NCBI GenBank assembly: GCA_024811115.1
Contig: JAKOGH010000042.1
Location: 434,001-498,000, forward strand
DNA: 64,000 nucleotides
Direction: 5' to 3'
DNA from: Terana coerulea
Taxonomy: Eukaryota; Basidiomycota; Agaricomycetes; Polyporales; Phanerochaetaceae
A model generated the notes under the pieces. It had not been told where the DNA came from. It ran no database searches and was given only the letters and a program-made list of their open reading frames with translations. The position numbers were made by a program, and so were the translations under genes. Positions 1 to 11,582 of the stretch are shown here, in pieces. Numbering within the stretch: the stretch's first letter is position 1; each line of letters opens with the position of its first letter.

Positions 1-2441
1 GGGATCGATGACCTGTTGAATAACTTGCCCGCGACCGAGCATTGCCCTAGCAAAGCCACTTGCCCGCCGGGCGTCGTGTCCCATACCTACGCAACGGTCA
101 GTCAGTTTAACCAGCAGCATAAGCGTCACGCGAAAGACGCACCTCGAAGCTTTTCGACCACCTCGTCGGCGATACCCTCCTCAAAGTACACTTCACTGTT
201 GATGTCGCCTGCCGCGCCCGTTTGACCTGTTTGGGACTCGGGGCTGCCAGCAGAGATACAGAAGCGGGGTGCGTCGAGCGCGGCTTGCGCTGTGTACCCC
301 CGAAGCATATTCAAGAGCACTTGTACATGCCCTTGGGGCTGGAAGATATTCATTCGTCCATGAGCAAGTGCGTAAACTGCACCGTGGTGACAAACCGCGC
401 ACCTGCATGAAACCTCCCATAACACCGTAACTTAGGAACAGCTCCTTCCCACGCAGCGCCATGGCAGGGATGATGGTGTGGTATGGCCTTTTATTAGGCT
501 AAGCAACGTCAGCATAAAATCGTAGAACATGGCGATCCCTCACTTACCTCGAGTGCGTTAGGGTGCCCTGGCGTCAGACTGAAGTTTGACCCCCGGTTTT
601 GCAGAGTGAAGCCACATCCCTTCGGGATGGCTTTGGATTGGGCGGAGTGTTAGACGACGGCTGCCGTAATTTAGGATATGCGCATACCTCCGGTACCGAA
701 ACCTGCGTAGTTACTCTGGATGTAGCTGCAAGCGTTGCCCCATTGGTCCGAGACTGAAATCGCATGAGCGTAGGTCTGAGAATGAACTGAACTGGGCTCA
801 CCAGTGAAGTATACGGTGTCAGAGGAATGCATCGGGTTTCCCTACGTCCAAAATGCATAGTTGTATTCTAAATTCACCGTGAGGGAAATAGCTGAGACTT
901 ACGCGGACAACCTCGGGATTTGTCTTCGTAGGACTGAAGAGTTTTGCCCTCTCAGCCAGATATTTCTGTGCAGAGCGTCAGCAAGAGCACTGTCACGATA
1001 GGGTAATATGCACCTACTTTGCTCAAAAGTTCATCTACTGGCACTGGATGAACCGCGGGATCGGAGATGTAGTACTGGGTATCGGCGAAAGCAAGTCTGA
1101 TGATTATGAGCATCAGCATCTATGCCAGCGGTGGAAGACTTACCTTAGCGTTTCGACCAGAACATGGAGGTATTCGGCAGAATTGTGCTCTAACTCCAGC
1201 AATGACTTAATTGCACCTTGTTCGAAGATGTTATCGAGAATTCCTAGCGCTATCAGTGCCGTAAGTCCTACGATTTCCACGAGTCAGCGAAGGGTAACTG
1301 ATTTCGTTGGGTATATGCGCCTTTACCTTGACCGTTCGGCGGGCACTCGTACACCGTGATCTCCTCATTGAACGTGTAACTGATCGGTTCTACGAAGTCG
1401 GTATCGTGCTTCGCAAGATCTTCCAGTTCCATGACACCGCCCTTGCTCTTGACGAGCTCAACGATGGCCTCAGCAATTCGACCTTTGTAGAAACCTGCTT
1501 TGCCCTGCTCCGCGACTGCGCGGAACGTCTTGGCGAGGTTCGACAGCTTCATGACTTCTCCCGGGCGGGGTGCCCTGCCGTTGATGAGCATCTCGTCGCC
1601 GTTGGGTGAAGCATTCTTGATCAAGTTTTCGGAGCGTTTCCACTAAAGGTACACCCGTAAGTCCCAGCAACATGAGAATACAGCTCCACGACCTACCGCC
1701 CATCCCGTAAGTTCGGACACTGGAGCACTGTAATGTGGAGAGTCAGCCCCAACGCAAAATATTCTTGTTCACGTGCAGACTCACCCTCCTTCCGCGAGTC
1801 TGATTGCTGGCGCAAGCACCTCTGCGAGAGTCACATTCCCGCTGCCGAGCTTTTCCACCGTGTCCACCCAAGCAGCGGCCGCACCTGAGCCGACGAGTCA
1901 GACTAGCCACCACCGATAGCACATCTGAGAAAGCGTACCAGGGACGGTGACCGAGTTCAGATTGGAGGCAGGTATGTTACCACCCGTCACACCATGCTCG
2001 CGGACGTAGTCTATCGTCAGCTTCTCTGGCGAACGGCCCGAGCCGTTGAAGGCCTTGACAGTCTTGGTCTTGGCGTCGTAGAACAGGCAGAAAGCGTCAC
2101 TGTATGCGCGTCAACATCTCGCGCATCTGGAAATTGCACATGTCGACCGTACCCGCCGATGCCACAGCTGCAGGGTTCCGTGACATTCAACGCCGCAGAT
2201 GTCGCCACCGCAGCATCCGCTGGAATACTTATGAGGCGGATATTCGCGAATCCGAGCGTACCGCCACGGACGTACCAGCGTTCCCGCCCTTCCTCAGGAT
2301 CTCGAGGCCTGCTTCGACCGCGAGCGGCTGGGAAGCCGACACGACGCCCTTTGTGCCGAACACGACCGACCGCCGACTGGGGAAGCGCTGCAGCGCAGGC
2401 TCGGGGTAGTCGACCTTGTCCCAGTCAATCTTCATGCCCAT
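1..2441 (-). CDS. Gamma-glutamyltranspeptidase-like Ntn hydrolase, C-terminus cut by window edge
   Basis: This is a multi-exon gamma-glutamyltransferase of the bacterial YwrD-like (cytosolic, no signal peptide) kind, which cleaves gamma-glutamyl bonds such as those of glutathione. The ATG at 2441 opens MKIDWDKV after two residues. Splicing at 2290-2180 restores GGNAADAAVA and ALNVTEPC, and a following exon gives FCLFYDAK and [10 protein letters not shown]. The middle exon (1624-1330) carries [11 protein letters not shown] and ends in YECPPNGQG. The self-processing site reads DTVYFT at 820-803, then V-S-D across an intron, followed by [19 protein letters not shown]. The Thr after Asp is the expected nucleophile, by alignment with the TTHYSVVD motif of bacterial GGT. 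An intron at 142-87 joins VVEKLRG to [10 protein letters not shown]; the frame then stays open through [12 protein letters not shown] to base 1, so the last codons lie outside. No frame break was seen. Confidence 0.88.
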
Positions 2442-3020
2442 GACTGCTGTTCACGGTTTTGCGGGGGCGGGTAGGACAGCGCGGGCTGGCGTGGGGACAC
2501 CCTGGCCTGCACATTTGAGTCTTTCTCGATGGTTTCTCGTGACTCGCCCGCGGCATTCCGTCGTGCCGTGCAGGCGTATGGCCCTGTGGGTGCAGTGGGT
2601 AGGACGGTGCATGATGAGTGCTAGGAATGGAAACGGAGAGATAGTGACATGCGCTAAACCGCCAGTGAGATGGGATCGATGATCGGCGGCCCGCCTAGGA
2701 GCGACCGATGCAATGGCGGCGGTAGCGCGGTGGTGGCTCGCTCACGGACCATGGCTTGCACACGGAAACATGCAAGATAAACGAAGCAGCTTAGTTGTGT
2801 GTAAATGCTAGTAATGCGGGTATTTGCTACATGATAGTTCTGTCTAAAAATGAAACTAGTGTGAACGTGCTGTGTGGTGTGAAAGTGAAAACAACGTGAG
2901 AGACATGAGAGACGTGAGATTAACTGTAACCAAAAATTATACTATCGTCCTGTCCGCTGCTAGGCAGGGAAGCCCATATTATACAACATAAATACCCAAT
3001 AGATCTCGACATCGGTAGCC
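2442..3020. other. Intergenic: GGT promoter side and MFS 3' flank
   Basis: No supported gene. The part next to 2441 must hold the promoter of the leftward GGT gene; the part next to 3021 is the 3' flank of the leftward transporter. Short open frames here show no family signature. Confidence 0.6.
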
Positions 3021-4911
3021 TTAAACGGCCTCGTCCGCCTTCTTCGGTGCCGGCGCGACTGGTGGCCGCGAAGGCGCGTATTTGGACTTGTGTCGCAGGA
3101 TAGGGCCGTACTTGCGGAGGACAAATGGAATGGGACCCAACACCACGGCGACAAGTCCAACGAGTGTCGAAGCCCAGCGAGGGTTGAGCGACGTAAACAT
3201 CTGCGTCGCAAAGAGCGGGAAGCTGGCACCGAACAACGACCGGATGACGGTATTGGCCGCGAGGGCGGATGCGGCGACGAAGAGGTAGCAATCGATGATG
3301 TAGTTGAAGAGCGCGAGGAAGATCCAGACGGTGGCGAATCCGAGGGCACCGCCGGCTGTCATAGGAGCCCAGTAGTTGATGCTGGAGTAGGAGGTCCAGC
3401 CGAACCAGAAGAAAGATCCGGCGAAGATCGGCGCGGCCCACATAGCTTGCTCCAGACGGTACTCGGGAGGGACTGGGTTGGGCGCGAATTCGAGCCCAAG
3501 ACGCTCGTATCTCGGGTTCCAGATGAGCAAATACGTGAGGACACCGAGGGCACCGCCGACAAAGATGGGCAAGAACATCAGTCCTGAGATGCCTGCGTTG
3601 AAGCCATGGCCTTCTGAGAAGACGATAGGATACGCTTCGAAGAGCAAGTAGATGCAGCCGTAGATGAACTGAGGATATAATTAGTTGATGACAATGTTGA
3701 GTGGAGCGTGCTGCACGTACGCTCATGTAAATGGTCAAAGCGATGAGCATGGGCTCACGGAAGAAAATCTTGAACGGCCGTGCAACGACTTCCTCGACAC
3801 GCTTGCCGATCGTGACCTTCTTCTTCTCCATAGGTGCCCAATACCTATCATCGCCAGTCTCCTTGCGCAATTTGCGCGCCCGTTGCACGAGAAGATAAGG
3901 CCTACAAGTAAACCGTCAGCTGAAGGCTACTGAAAAATGCTTTAACTACTCACGTGAATGTCTCGGGGATCGTGAAGAAGAGCACAGCAGCGCAGACGCC
4001 GGCAAACATGGTCATGACCCAGTATACCCAGCGCCAGTTAACGCCGGCAGTAGCCATGAAACCACTGACCGTCGGTCCCAACGCAGGACCGGCGAATGGA
4101 GCCAAGGTGAAGAAGCCCAGCGCCTTTCCGCGGGTGTTCGCATCCCAAATGTCGGAAATCATGGCGCTGAGATAACATGAGCATGTGGAAATACACCGGT
4201 AATGCAACCACGACTTACCCGCTGATGACCAAGGGTGCTGCGGCAAACGTGCCACCGAGGAACCGGAAAATGAGAATGGCGGCGGTGTTGGGTGAGAGCG
4301 CGCAACCGACTTGGAAGCACGTGTAAACGAGGAAGGCGAGAAACAGCGGGCTTTTGCGGCCGTAACTCTCGGATATTGGTCCCCAGAGCAGGGGGCCGAT
4401 GCAGTAGCCAGCCACGAAGAGCGAGATCGTCAACGTCGCGACCTCTGTGCCGAAGCCGAATTGCTCCATCATATTTGGTACGATACCAGTCGGAGCGGAA
4501 CTCGCGAATGTGCTGTAGAGCGGTCAGAATGAGCGAAATCCACCAATCAAACGATACACGTACGCGTTCAGGACGAGGATACCCGAGACCATGGTAATAT
4601 ACCATCTCTTCAACCTCGACCAGTTGTATGGACTGTCAGCATCGTCTGCCGCGAAGCGGACTTCCCACTGATCATAGCCCTTCTCGCCCGGGGGCAGGGC
4701 CGTAGGCTTCTCGGTGGAATTCCGAGTTGACGTCGTCGTCGTCAACCGACTCGTCGTGTATGCTCGCCACTGTGGATGTCTGGCTGTATGGCGCGGAGAC
4801 TGCTGTTGATGGGCGGGAGAGCGGGCTGAGTGCCTGCTTGGAAGGGTCGGCAGACGGGCCAGGCAGCGTTGGGTGAGATGCCGCAAGCGTGGACGCCTCG
4901 GTGGTAGCCAT
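3021..4911 (-). CDS. MFS exporter, drug:H+ antiporter (DHA1) / polyamine transporter-like
   Basis: This is a twelve-helix major facilitator of the DHA1 type (FLU1/TPO1-like), expected in the plasma membrane to expel drugs, toxins or polyamines by proton antiport. The ATG at 4911 opens a Ser/Thr-rich cytosolic tail of about 80 residues ending before SPYNWSRLKRWY, a typical pre-TM1 signature. The next exon (about 4472-4215) has the loop motif GPISESYGRKSPL (the GRK of motif A) and FRFLGG. Then come ISDIWDANTRGKALG and GPALGPTVSGF (the motif C-like antiporter signature), followed by WRWVYWV. The last exon (about 3670-3021) carries LLFEAYPIVF, FWFGWTSY and the late helices, ending in a short Lys/Pro-rich tail. 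There are about six exons. The substrate cannot be told from sequence. Confidence 0.88.
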
Positions 4912-6997
4912 TTTTATGTCTGGAAGGGACGGTACGGGGAGAAGCGACTCGGTACCTTGCGATCCTTATGTACGCTTTGCGCGCCGGGACCAATGTCAGC
5001 AGCAATGTGTTTTGCAGGCAGAGATTACCGGGAACCGCATGCCATCGGTGGCGCAGCCGCGGGCCGCGGCCGTTGAACCTACGCTGATTGGAGGTGGATA
5101 CGCTGACGGAGGCCGACATACGCAGGATTCAGCCGCGAGTCTCCAGCGCACTCGCTGGCTCATCCTTCTGCACCTGCCTTTTCGGGAGGAAAATCATTGC
5201 TGGCGGCCAGGACATGCCTTTCTGGGAGTCCCGACAGCCGGCCGGGTACGTGATAGCCGAAGAGACGCCTGCGGGCCAGCACGCCAAAGTTTCCGATGCG
5301 TGATGGTCGGCTGTCGGTTTACGACCGTACTGTGACTGTGCGTATATAACCAGCTACGCACATCCCTCAGCCTCTCGCATTTCTCCTGACTGTCCTCAGC
5401 GTGGCAATAAGTTGTCGTGCGGTGAGTAAGCTACGGGCAGCGACCACAACAACGCTGCCCGCAGCGTACAGCCTGCCCCTAGCCTACACACGGCGAGATG
5501 TAAGTCGCTGCGTCTCTCAGTCCTCAAGGCCTCACGCGCAAGTAATGACCTATGTCTCTTCGTAGAAGCACACAGTATCTGCTTGCTCGACGGACTCGGG
5601 GTCGCTCATTTCCATTATTATTACCGCCCAATTATCGTCGTCCGTCCGTTGCGTGTCCACTGTCTTGCACTGTCTTGAATTGTTGTGGGTGAACCGTGTA
5701 TTCTCACAATTCGTTCTCTATGAATAGGCGAATGCTACAAGGACTTGTCCTGACCGGACTCGCACGTCGCTTCGTACCTTCATTTCTTGTCCGTGCGCAG
5801 CTCCCATTCGCCTGGGCGAGCTGAGTCATGCAAGTACCTTCCGACTGACTCCATGCTTGGGACACTCCTCTCGGACTCTATGGCCCACTTCCTTCAGCCG
5901 CCTCCTCCGCTGTCTTATCGACGCTAATCCTGACGCCAAGGTCCTGACTGCACCTCTCTCACGTGGTGTCCTCGGTAATCCCGCGCACCAGCCGAACTTC
6001 CGAGGTATTCCAGCGCTGAGTCAGCCTGGCTCAAGGCTCCGAGCCTGACGACGGCAGAATCTAGATGAATATCACGAGATTCCAGGACCTCGAACATGTT
6101 CGAACAATCTGGTCAGCCTCTCGCACGGCAGCGGCCTTACAGGCTTGCTGAGGAGAGTCCAGAACATAACTAGTACCTTAGGCCGCAGGTACAAAGCGTC
6201 CACCGGCAGATAGATCCGCGAGTTATCAATATATAGCTCCATACACTGCACCACGATTTGCCTAGGGAATACAAACATGACCTTATGCTCAGCGCTGATG
6301 ATCTTCAAAACTTTGTGACTGCGCCTTGCAAGTCCTAGCTCATCGACCGGAGTTAACGCAATCGACTGTCCACGTCAATCCTCCGTCAATCCCTTTAGAC
6401 GACGGATCTCATCGAGTCTGGACTCTGCACCCGCCGGGAAGCAAGCGCCAGAACACCTTGCCCGAGACTGCTTTCGAATTCGCAGAAGTAAGTAGGTGAG
6501 CGTGGATGGCGTCAAGATACATGCTCAATGGGTTCGTCATAGGTGCGTACAATCCATATGTTACTATAACAGGTATAAGTTCATGTTCTCACCCACGGTA
6601 TTTCGCCAAAGAACCCGATATCTGCTGGCGAGCGCGTTTGAGCTTGTCGGAGAGTTCAACCAAGCATTCCGTAGACTTACCGTGAGCACTGCACAATTCT
6701 ATTCGGCTAGTTGGGTACGCCTCATATTACGTAGCTCCGCCCAGGAAGCCATGATGGATGGCGATGTTGGGCTGAACGTGCCTTTTCTGTAGCTTCTTCC
6801 CTGCATCAACACCTCGTCTAGCGTGCGAAATCGAGCGCTCTATGGCTTGAGCTGTTCGAAACGAAGCTCGCTGCGTAATGGCATCAAGACTGTGAGGGAT
6901 GTTAGGCTCATGAGAAAGCATAAGTAGCCAAGGTATCGGTCGAACTCTGTGTTCACGGCATTCAAGTTCTTCTCTCGCCTCGCCCTCCGAGAGTATC
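4912..6997. other. Gene-poor stretch with promoter-like and splice-like signals
   Basis: No protein-coding gene could be supported in these 2.1 kb. A TATA-like GTATATAA at about 5341 is followed by a CT-rich leader, then by strong donor-like sequences GTGAGTAAG (about 5421) and GTAAGTCG (about 5519), the latter with a TAG acceptor about 65 nt further on. This could be a spliced non-coding transcript diverging from the MFS gene. On the minus strand at 6680-6590 there is a short open exon-like stretch (KSTECLVELSDKLKRARQ), too short to assign. The last 200 bases before 6998 are CT-rich and serve as the P450 leader. Confidence 0.45.
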
Positions 6998-9170
6998 ATG
7001 GCTCCCTCGGTTCTCGACCTGATCGTTTTAATTTCTGCCTCGGCCCTCTTCTACTGGGTACGCAGTAGAAGCACAAAGGGCAACAGGCCTCCGCATCCTC
7101 CAGGGCCCTCCGGTCTGCCCGTGATCGGGAATCTTTTAGATGTACCCGCCAATCCTGCGTGGGCCAAGTACCTTGAGTGGAGTCAAGAATTTAGTGAGCT
7201 TACTAGTTGCTCCGACGCCAGCTGCCTCACTGACCCCTGGGTAGGCTCAGATCTGATTCGGTTGAATGTGTTAGGAAGCAATATTCTCGTGGCCAACTCT
7301 TTGGAAGTCGCTACGGACCTCCTTGAGAAGAGATCTGCAAACTATTCTGATAGGTTCGTCGTTAAGTACTTATATCCAGAAAGGCGTCAAACCACTTTAT
7401 TCGTAGACCCGAGATGCCGATGCTGAACGATTTGTGGGTCCATGGATGCGCTAGCCCCTTGCACGGTGCTGATATAATCTGCCAGAGTCGGGTATGACTG
7501 GAGTACTGCATTCCGGCGGTACGATGGGGCTTGGAGAGATCAGCGACGAGCACTCAGGCAGGAGTTTGATTTGGACGCTGTGAAGCGTTATCGAACGATT
7601 GAGGAGAATGCAAGCCATAACCTGCTACAGAATCTACTTGAAGCACCGCAAGATTTTCTTGTTCATCTTCGACAGTTTGTTTCGAGTATTTTTCGCCGAC
7701 AGCTTATACACTGACATTGGTGCTTTGCTGTTAGGATGGCGGGTGAAGAGATCATGAAAGTGGCGTACGGTATAGACGTCGCTCCACGAGATGACCCGTA
7801 TCTCCTCACCGCTGAGCATGCCGTGGAATCCATCTCGGCCACGACTAACGCTGGCTCCTACCTTGTCGACGCTATTCCCATCCGTCAGTACCATCACCAA
7901 ACCGGACGAAAAACTGACGAACGAGTATCTATCCCAGTGAAATACATCCCAGAATGGTTCCCCGGTACACATTTCAAGGAGGAGGCTAGGCTATGGAGGA
8001 CATCTGTGATGAAGATGCTTAACGGTCCTTTCAACGTTGTTAAAGACCGCATGGTGAGTCGGACTTCACCGTGGTAGTGAAATGCAAGTTAATAGCGATT
8101 ATTCTCAGATGAATGGTAGCGCAGGCGAATGCGCTATGACGGCGCTTCTTGAATCACCGTTGTACAAGAACGCAAAGGACCCCGAATATATGGAAGACGT
8201 CTTCCGGGGTGCTCTTGGGTCAGCCTATACGGGTGCGTATGACTGTCAGAACGTTCAGCTGCATGCTAACTACGAGCCCGACTATCCTCAGGGGGTGCAG
8301 ATACGGTTAGTGCACACCTCGCGAGGCGTTGACGTATACTAACGTCTCTGCAGACTGTTTCGGCTTTGGGATCATTCCTCCTGGCAATGGTTCTGAACCC
8401 TGATATACAGAGCAAAGCACAACGTGAGATTGATGCTCAGTGCACTGACCGCTTGCCAGACTTCTCCGACTACTCTTCCCTGCCATATGTTCACGCAATT
8501 ATCAAGGAATCCCTACGGTGGCATCCGGTCGTGCCGTTGGGTAAGTAAACATCGCTGCTGCCTATCAATTAGCCTACTCACGCGACTACGATACGTCTTT
8601 TTCCCAGACGTGCCGCACCGCAGTGGGGCAGACGATATCTATAATGGTTGGTTCATTCCCAAGGACACACTGGTCGTGGCAAACACATGGTGCGTGTACT
8701 TGCACTGTACTCCATAACTTGGCTGATGTTGCCTTACTATGCAAGGGCGATATTACACGATGAGGAAGCATACCCAGATCCTCTCACGTTCAACCCGGAC
8801 AGGTTCATGAAGGACGCCGGCCAGTTCAACAACGAAGTCCTAGATCCAGAGGTTGCTTGCTTTGGCTTCGGGCGTCGCATCTGTCCTGGACGCTTCCTGG
8901 CCTACGAGTCGATGTGGATGGCGGTTGCGAACACTCTCGCTGCGTTCAACATCTCCAAGGCCAAGGACGACCAGGGTAATCCAATCACACCCGGAGAAGA
9001 CTATGTCACTGGGTTCTTATGGTCAGCGAACTCTGTTTCTGTGTGAAGAGAACCGCACATTTATTTCTTTCCTGGACAGCTATCCCAAGCCGTTCCCGTG
9101 CAGCATTGCTCCCCGATCCGCGGAGCATCGAGCTCTCATCGACGCCACAAAGCGTGACGAGCTCCTGTGA
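6998..9170 (+). CDS. Cytochrome P450 monooxygenase
   Basis: This is a class II microsomal P450 of about 520 residues, of the agaricomycete type often labelled O-methylsterigmatocystin oxidoreductase. ATG 6998 opens a membrane anchor (residues 3-20), then the proline hinge RPPHPPGPSGLPVIGN. Further exons give WRYDGAWRDQRRALRQ (helix C), the I-helix (GGADTTVSALGSF, rebuilt across a 14-nt micro-exon at 8292-8305), the ExxR motif KESLRWHPVVP, FNPDRF and the heme loop FGFGRRICPGR with its Cys ligand. An intron at 9022-9079 is needed: read straight through, the frame stops at 9046, but spliced it gives TGFLCYPKPFPCSIAPRS and ends at 9170, which matches the family tail. Electrons would come from an ER P450 reductase. 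The substrate is unknown. Neighbours are an exporter upstream and a GPCR downstream. Confidence 0.93.
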
Positions 9171-9612
9171 TGGGCCCATGTATAGTTTTAGCTAGTGTGA
9201 AACACAATTGCGACAGCTTGAACAGACGCAATCGGCCCTCGAAGCAGTGCCCGGAGCGGGGCAGGGCAATCTGAGACCAGATCTCGGAGTGCGGAATCAT
9301 TTATTGAGCGCCTGTTCAGTGCCTTGCTACGATTGATGGCACAGCTTGACTGGATACCTCTTCTCGATATTTTGCTCCTTGTGTCTCTCATCTACTCGTC
9401 CTCTCAGGCCGTCGCACAAGCCAGGACACCGGAGGGAATTTCGACGCTGAGCGCCGAAATTGGTGACGAGCGACAACCTTATCGCACCGCCCGGTTGGCA
9501 TCGGGGACGGCACGAAAGAGTATGCGACTGGCTCGATAGCACCGGCCTGTCTTCAAGTTCCTTCCTCCTCCCAACCCCTCACCCTCCAAGATACCCCCCA
9601 CGGCCGCGGGCC
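9171..9612. other. Intergenic between P450 and GPCR
   Basis: No supported gene. A short open frame from 9324 begins with a hydrophobic run (LLDILLLVSLIYSSS) but has no recognisable continuation, and a CT-rich stretch (9551-9600) leads into the GPCR start. Confidence 0.5.
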
Positions 9613-11069
9613 ATGTTTCTCGCTAGCAGGGCCCACATAACATGTCCATCTATATTCGATTTCGGCGTCCGGCTGGGCCTCGTCTTGATTGTGGAAACTG
9701 CATGTCTGTCTGCATTGGCGGTTGCTGGCCTGCTTTCTTACATCGGCGTGCGTCTTTCTGTCTCTGTCCCTGGTTACCAGACTATGGCTGACATGGACTG
9801 CATGGCTTTGCCAGTATAGCACGGTCAAGGTCCGAAGGAACGCGTCGAGGAGGTGGGCGACAACGACTCACGTGCATCTGTACTTCCTTAGTCTGCTCGT
9901 GTCAGAGCTGATCCAAGCTCTAGGTATGCAGTCTTCTCTGATACTCAGCCGGCTTGTCTTCTTACACTATTACCTCATTCATCAGGGAGCATCATTAATA
10001 TAAAGTGGATCGCAGATGCAGTACGTCGCTGACGCTATGAGAGTCTTCTCGATATTCTAAATGCGAGATCTTCAGCGAGTTTCCGAGGGGACGATATGCA
10101 CCGCACAAGGTATGCCGTTGCCGAGCTTCTGCTCCCATGACACTCTCTTACATCTCACCATGTAGGCGTTCTCAAGCAATTTGGTGATGTGGGAGTAGCC
10201 CTCGCGTACGTTCGACTTATGCACATCGTGATCACTGTAGACGTCTTACGGGCATGTTAGCTCACTCGCCATTGCCCTGCACACATTCTTTGCTCTTGTA
10301 TTCCGTTGGCGACCCAGCCCTTCAAGCATACTGCCATACGTCGTCGTTGCAGGCATCTGGATAGCCTTAGCTCTTATCATCGGGATCAGCTTCGCAACCC
10401 ACACACATGAGATCTATTACGGGGATACCCAGTACTGTATGTCCACTGCTTCGGCCACATTGTGGTGATGTCTCATTGAATTATTCAGGGTGCTGGATAA
10501 CGTCTAGATACCCAGTGCAACGCGTCGTCCTTGAATACCTCTGGATGTGGCTCACGGCTTTCCTCAACTTCATCCTTTATGTGCCCATTGCGATCGTATT
10601 CTTGTTTGACGTCACCGTTGTTGTACACGGGTGGCGGATACGATGGGTGAAAAATCCAAGCTCATACCGCGACGACGGGCGTTCGGACAAGATGATTGCT
10701 CTCAAGATGCTGATGTCAGTTAGTCCTTGAGCAGCTCATATGAACTTTTGCTGATATCCTGCCAGATACCCGGCTGTCTATACTCTGACAGTTCTCCCAA
10801 TCGCTATTACTCGATGGCTCGGCTTTGATGACAGGGGCTGCAGCAAAGTACCATGGGCTGCTACCATCTTTGCCGACCTGATTTTTTCCTCCTCCGGATT
10901 CTTCAATGTTCTCCTCTTTACTTTGACACGGCCTAATTTACGTCCACATCGAGACAAGCGAGAAACCACCTCCCTCATGCTCGTCCCCCGTCCTTCAACA
11001 GACCATACATGCGATACTCCTGGCCTCCCCAAGCGAGAACCCAGTGAGACACCGACGGCCTTCGGCTGA
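9613..11069 (+). CDS. Seven-transmembrane receptor, Git3 / cAMP-receptor-like GPCR
   Basis: This is a multi-exon membrane protein that, once spliced, reads as a fungal GPCR of the Git3/Gpr1-cAMP-receptor-like class, expected to sense a nutrient or small ligand and signal through G-alpha and cAMP at the plasma membrane. ATG 9613 gives TM1 (FDFGVRLGLVLIVETACL onward). A second exon has TTHVHLYFLSLLVSELIQAL (TM2). Short exons then give NIKWIADA, SEGTICTAQG and VLKQFGDVGVALA, holding the conserved TM3 Cys and QG. Next come SLAIALHTFFALVFRWRPS (TM4), an ITSRYPVQRVVLEYLWMW loop plus TM5, and a long third loop with basic residues. The last exon (about 10766 on) has TM6-TM7 and a tail ending TETPTAFG-like. 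There are about nine exons. The ligand is unknown. Confidence 0.82.
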
Positions 11070-11582
11070 GAAGCGGTCTCCCAATGTCTAACTTGCACAA
11101 ACTAACGGTAACTACTCATTGCGTGTTGATCTCGCACGTATTGACTTTCCTCCGCTTGCAGATCGACGAATTCAGTTCTTCAGGGGGAAGAGCGGCATAT
11201 ACCTGTACTAATAGACACGCTCCCTCGACTTTGTACTCATCATACCGCGCGGACCACCGGTATTTTGGCTGCGGTGCACCCGCCGCTTCACACGATGTAT
11301 CTCTGCTTCATGATACCTCCTACGATATGTACTCATGTGACATAATTGCTTACAATACATTCGCCCGACTGGATTGAACAACTAGTACTGTGTGATTACT
11401 CTCATATGTGCCGAGACTCGGGTAACAGGCACGCGTCTAGCAGAACGGGACGGGTCAGCGCGTCATCCGCCGCCCTCTTCACCGCCTACGTCCATGATCG
11501 TCGTTTGATGAAGCGTTCACAACCTTTCGGCCATACCACACCCACGTCCTCTATACCTAGAAGGCCGCCATAGTACATCAAC
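11070..11582. other. Intergenic between GPCR and VPS20
   Basis: I see no gene. The stretch holds the GPCR 3' flank and the VPS20 promoter; no clear TATA box or repeat is apparent. Confidence 0.5.

Noticed and set aside
3090..3587. Plus-strand Glu/Arg-rich open frame opposite the MFS exporter
   Set aside because: It is antisense to a well-supported transporter exon; composition is what antisense membrane-protein codons produce.
6496..6792. Plus-strand open frame of 98 codons upstream of the P450
   Set aside because: No motif and no exon partner; it lies in a gene-poor region and is within chance length.
9022..9079. Stop at 9046 as the end of the P450
   Set aside because: Splicing 9022-9079 gives the conserved TGFLC-YPKPF tail and moves the end to 9170.
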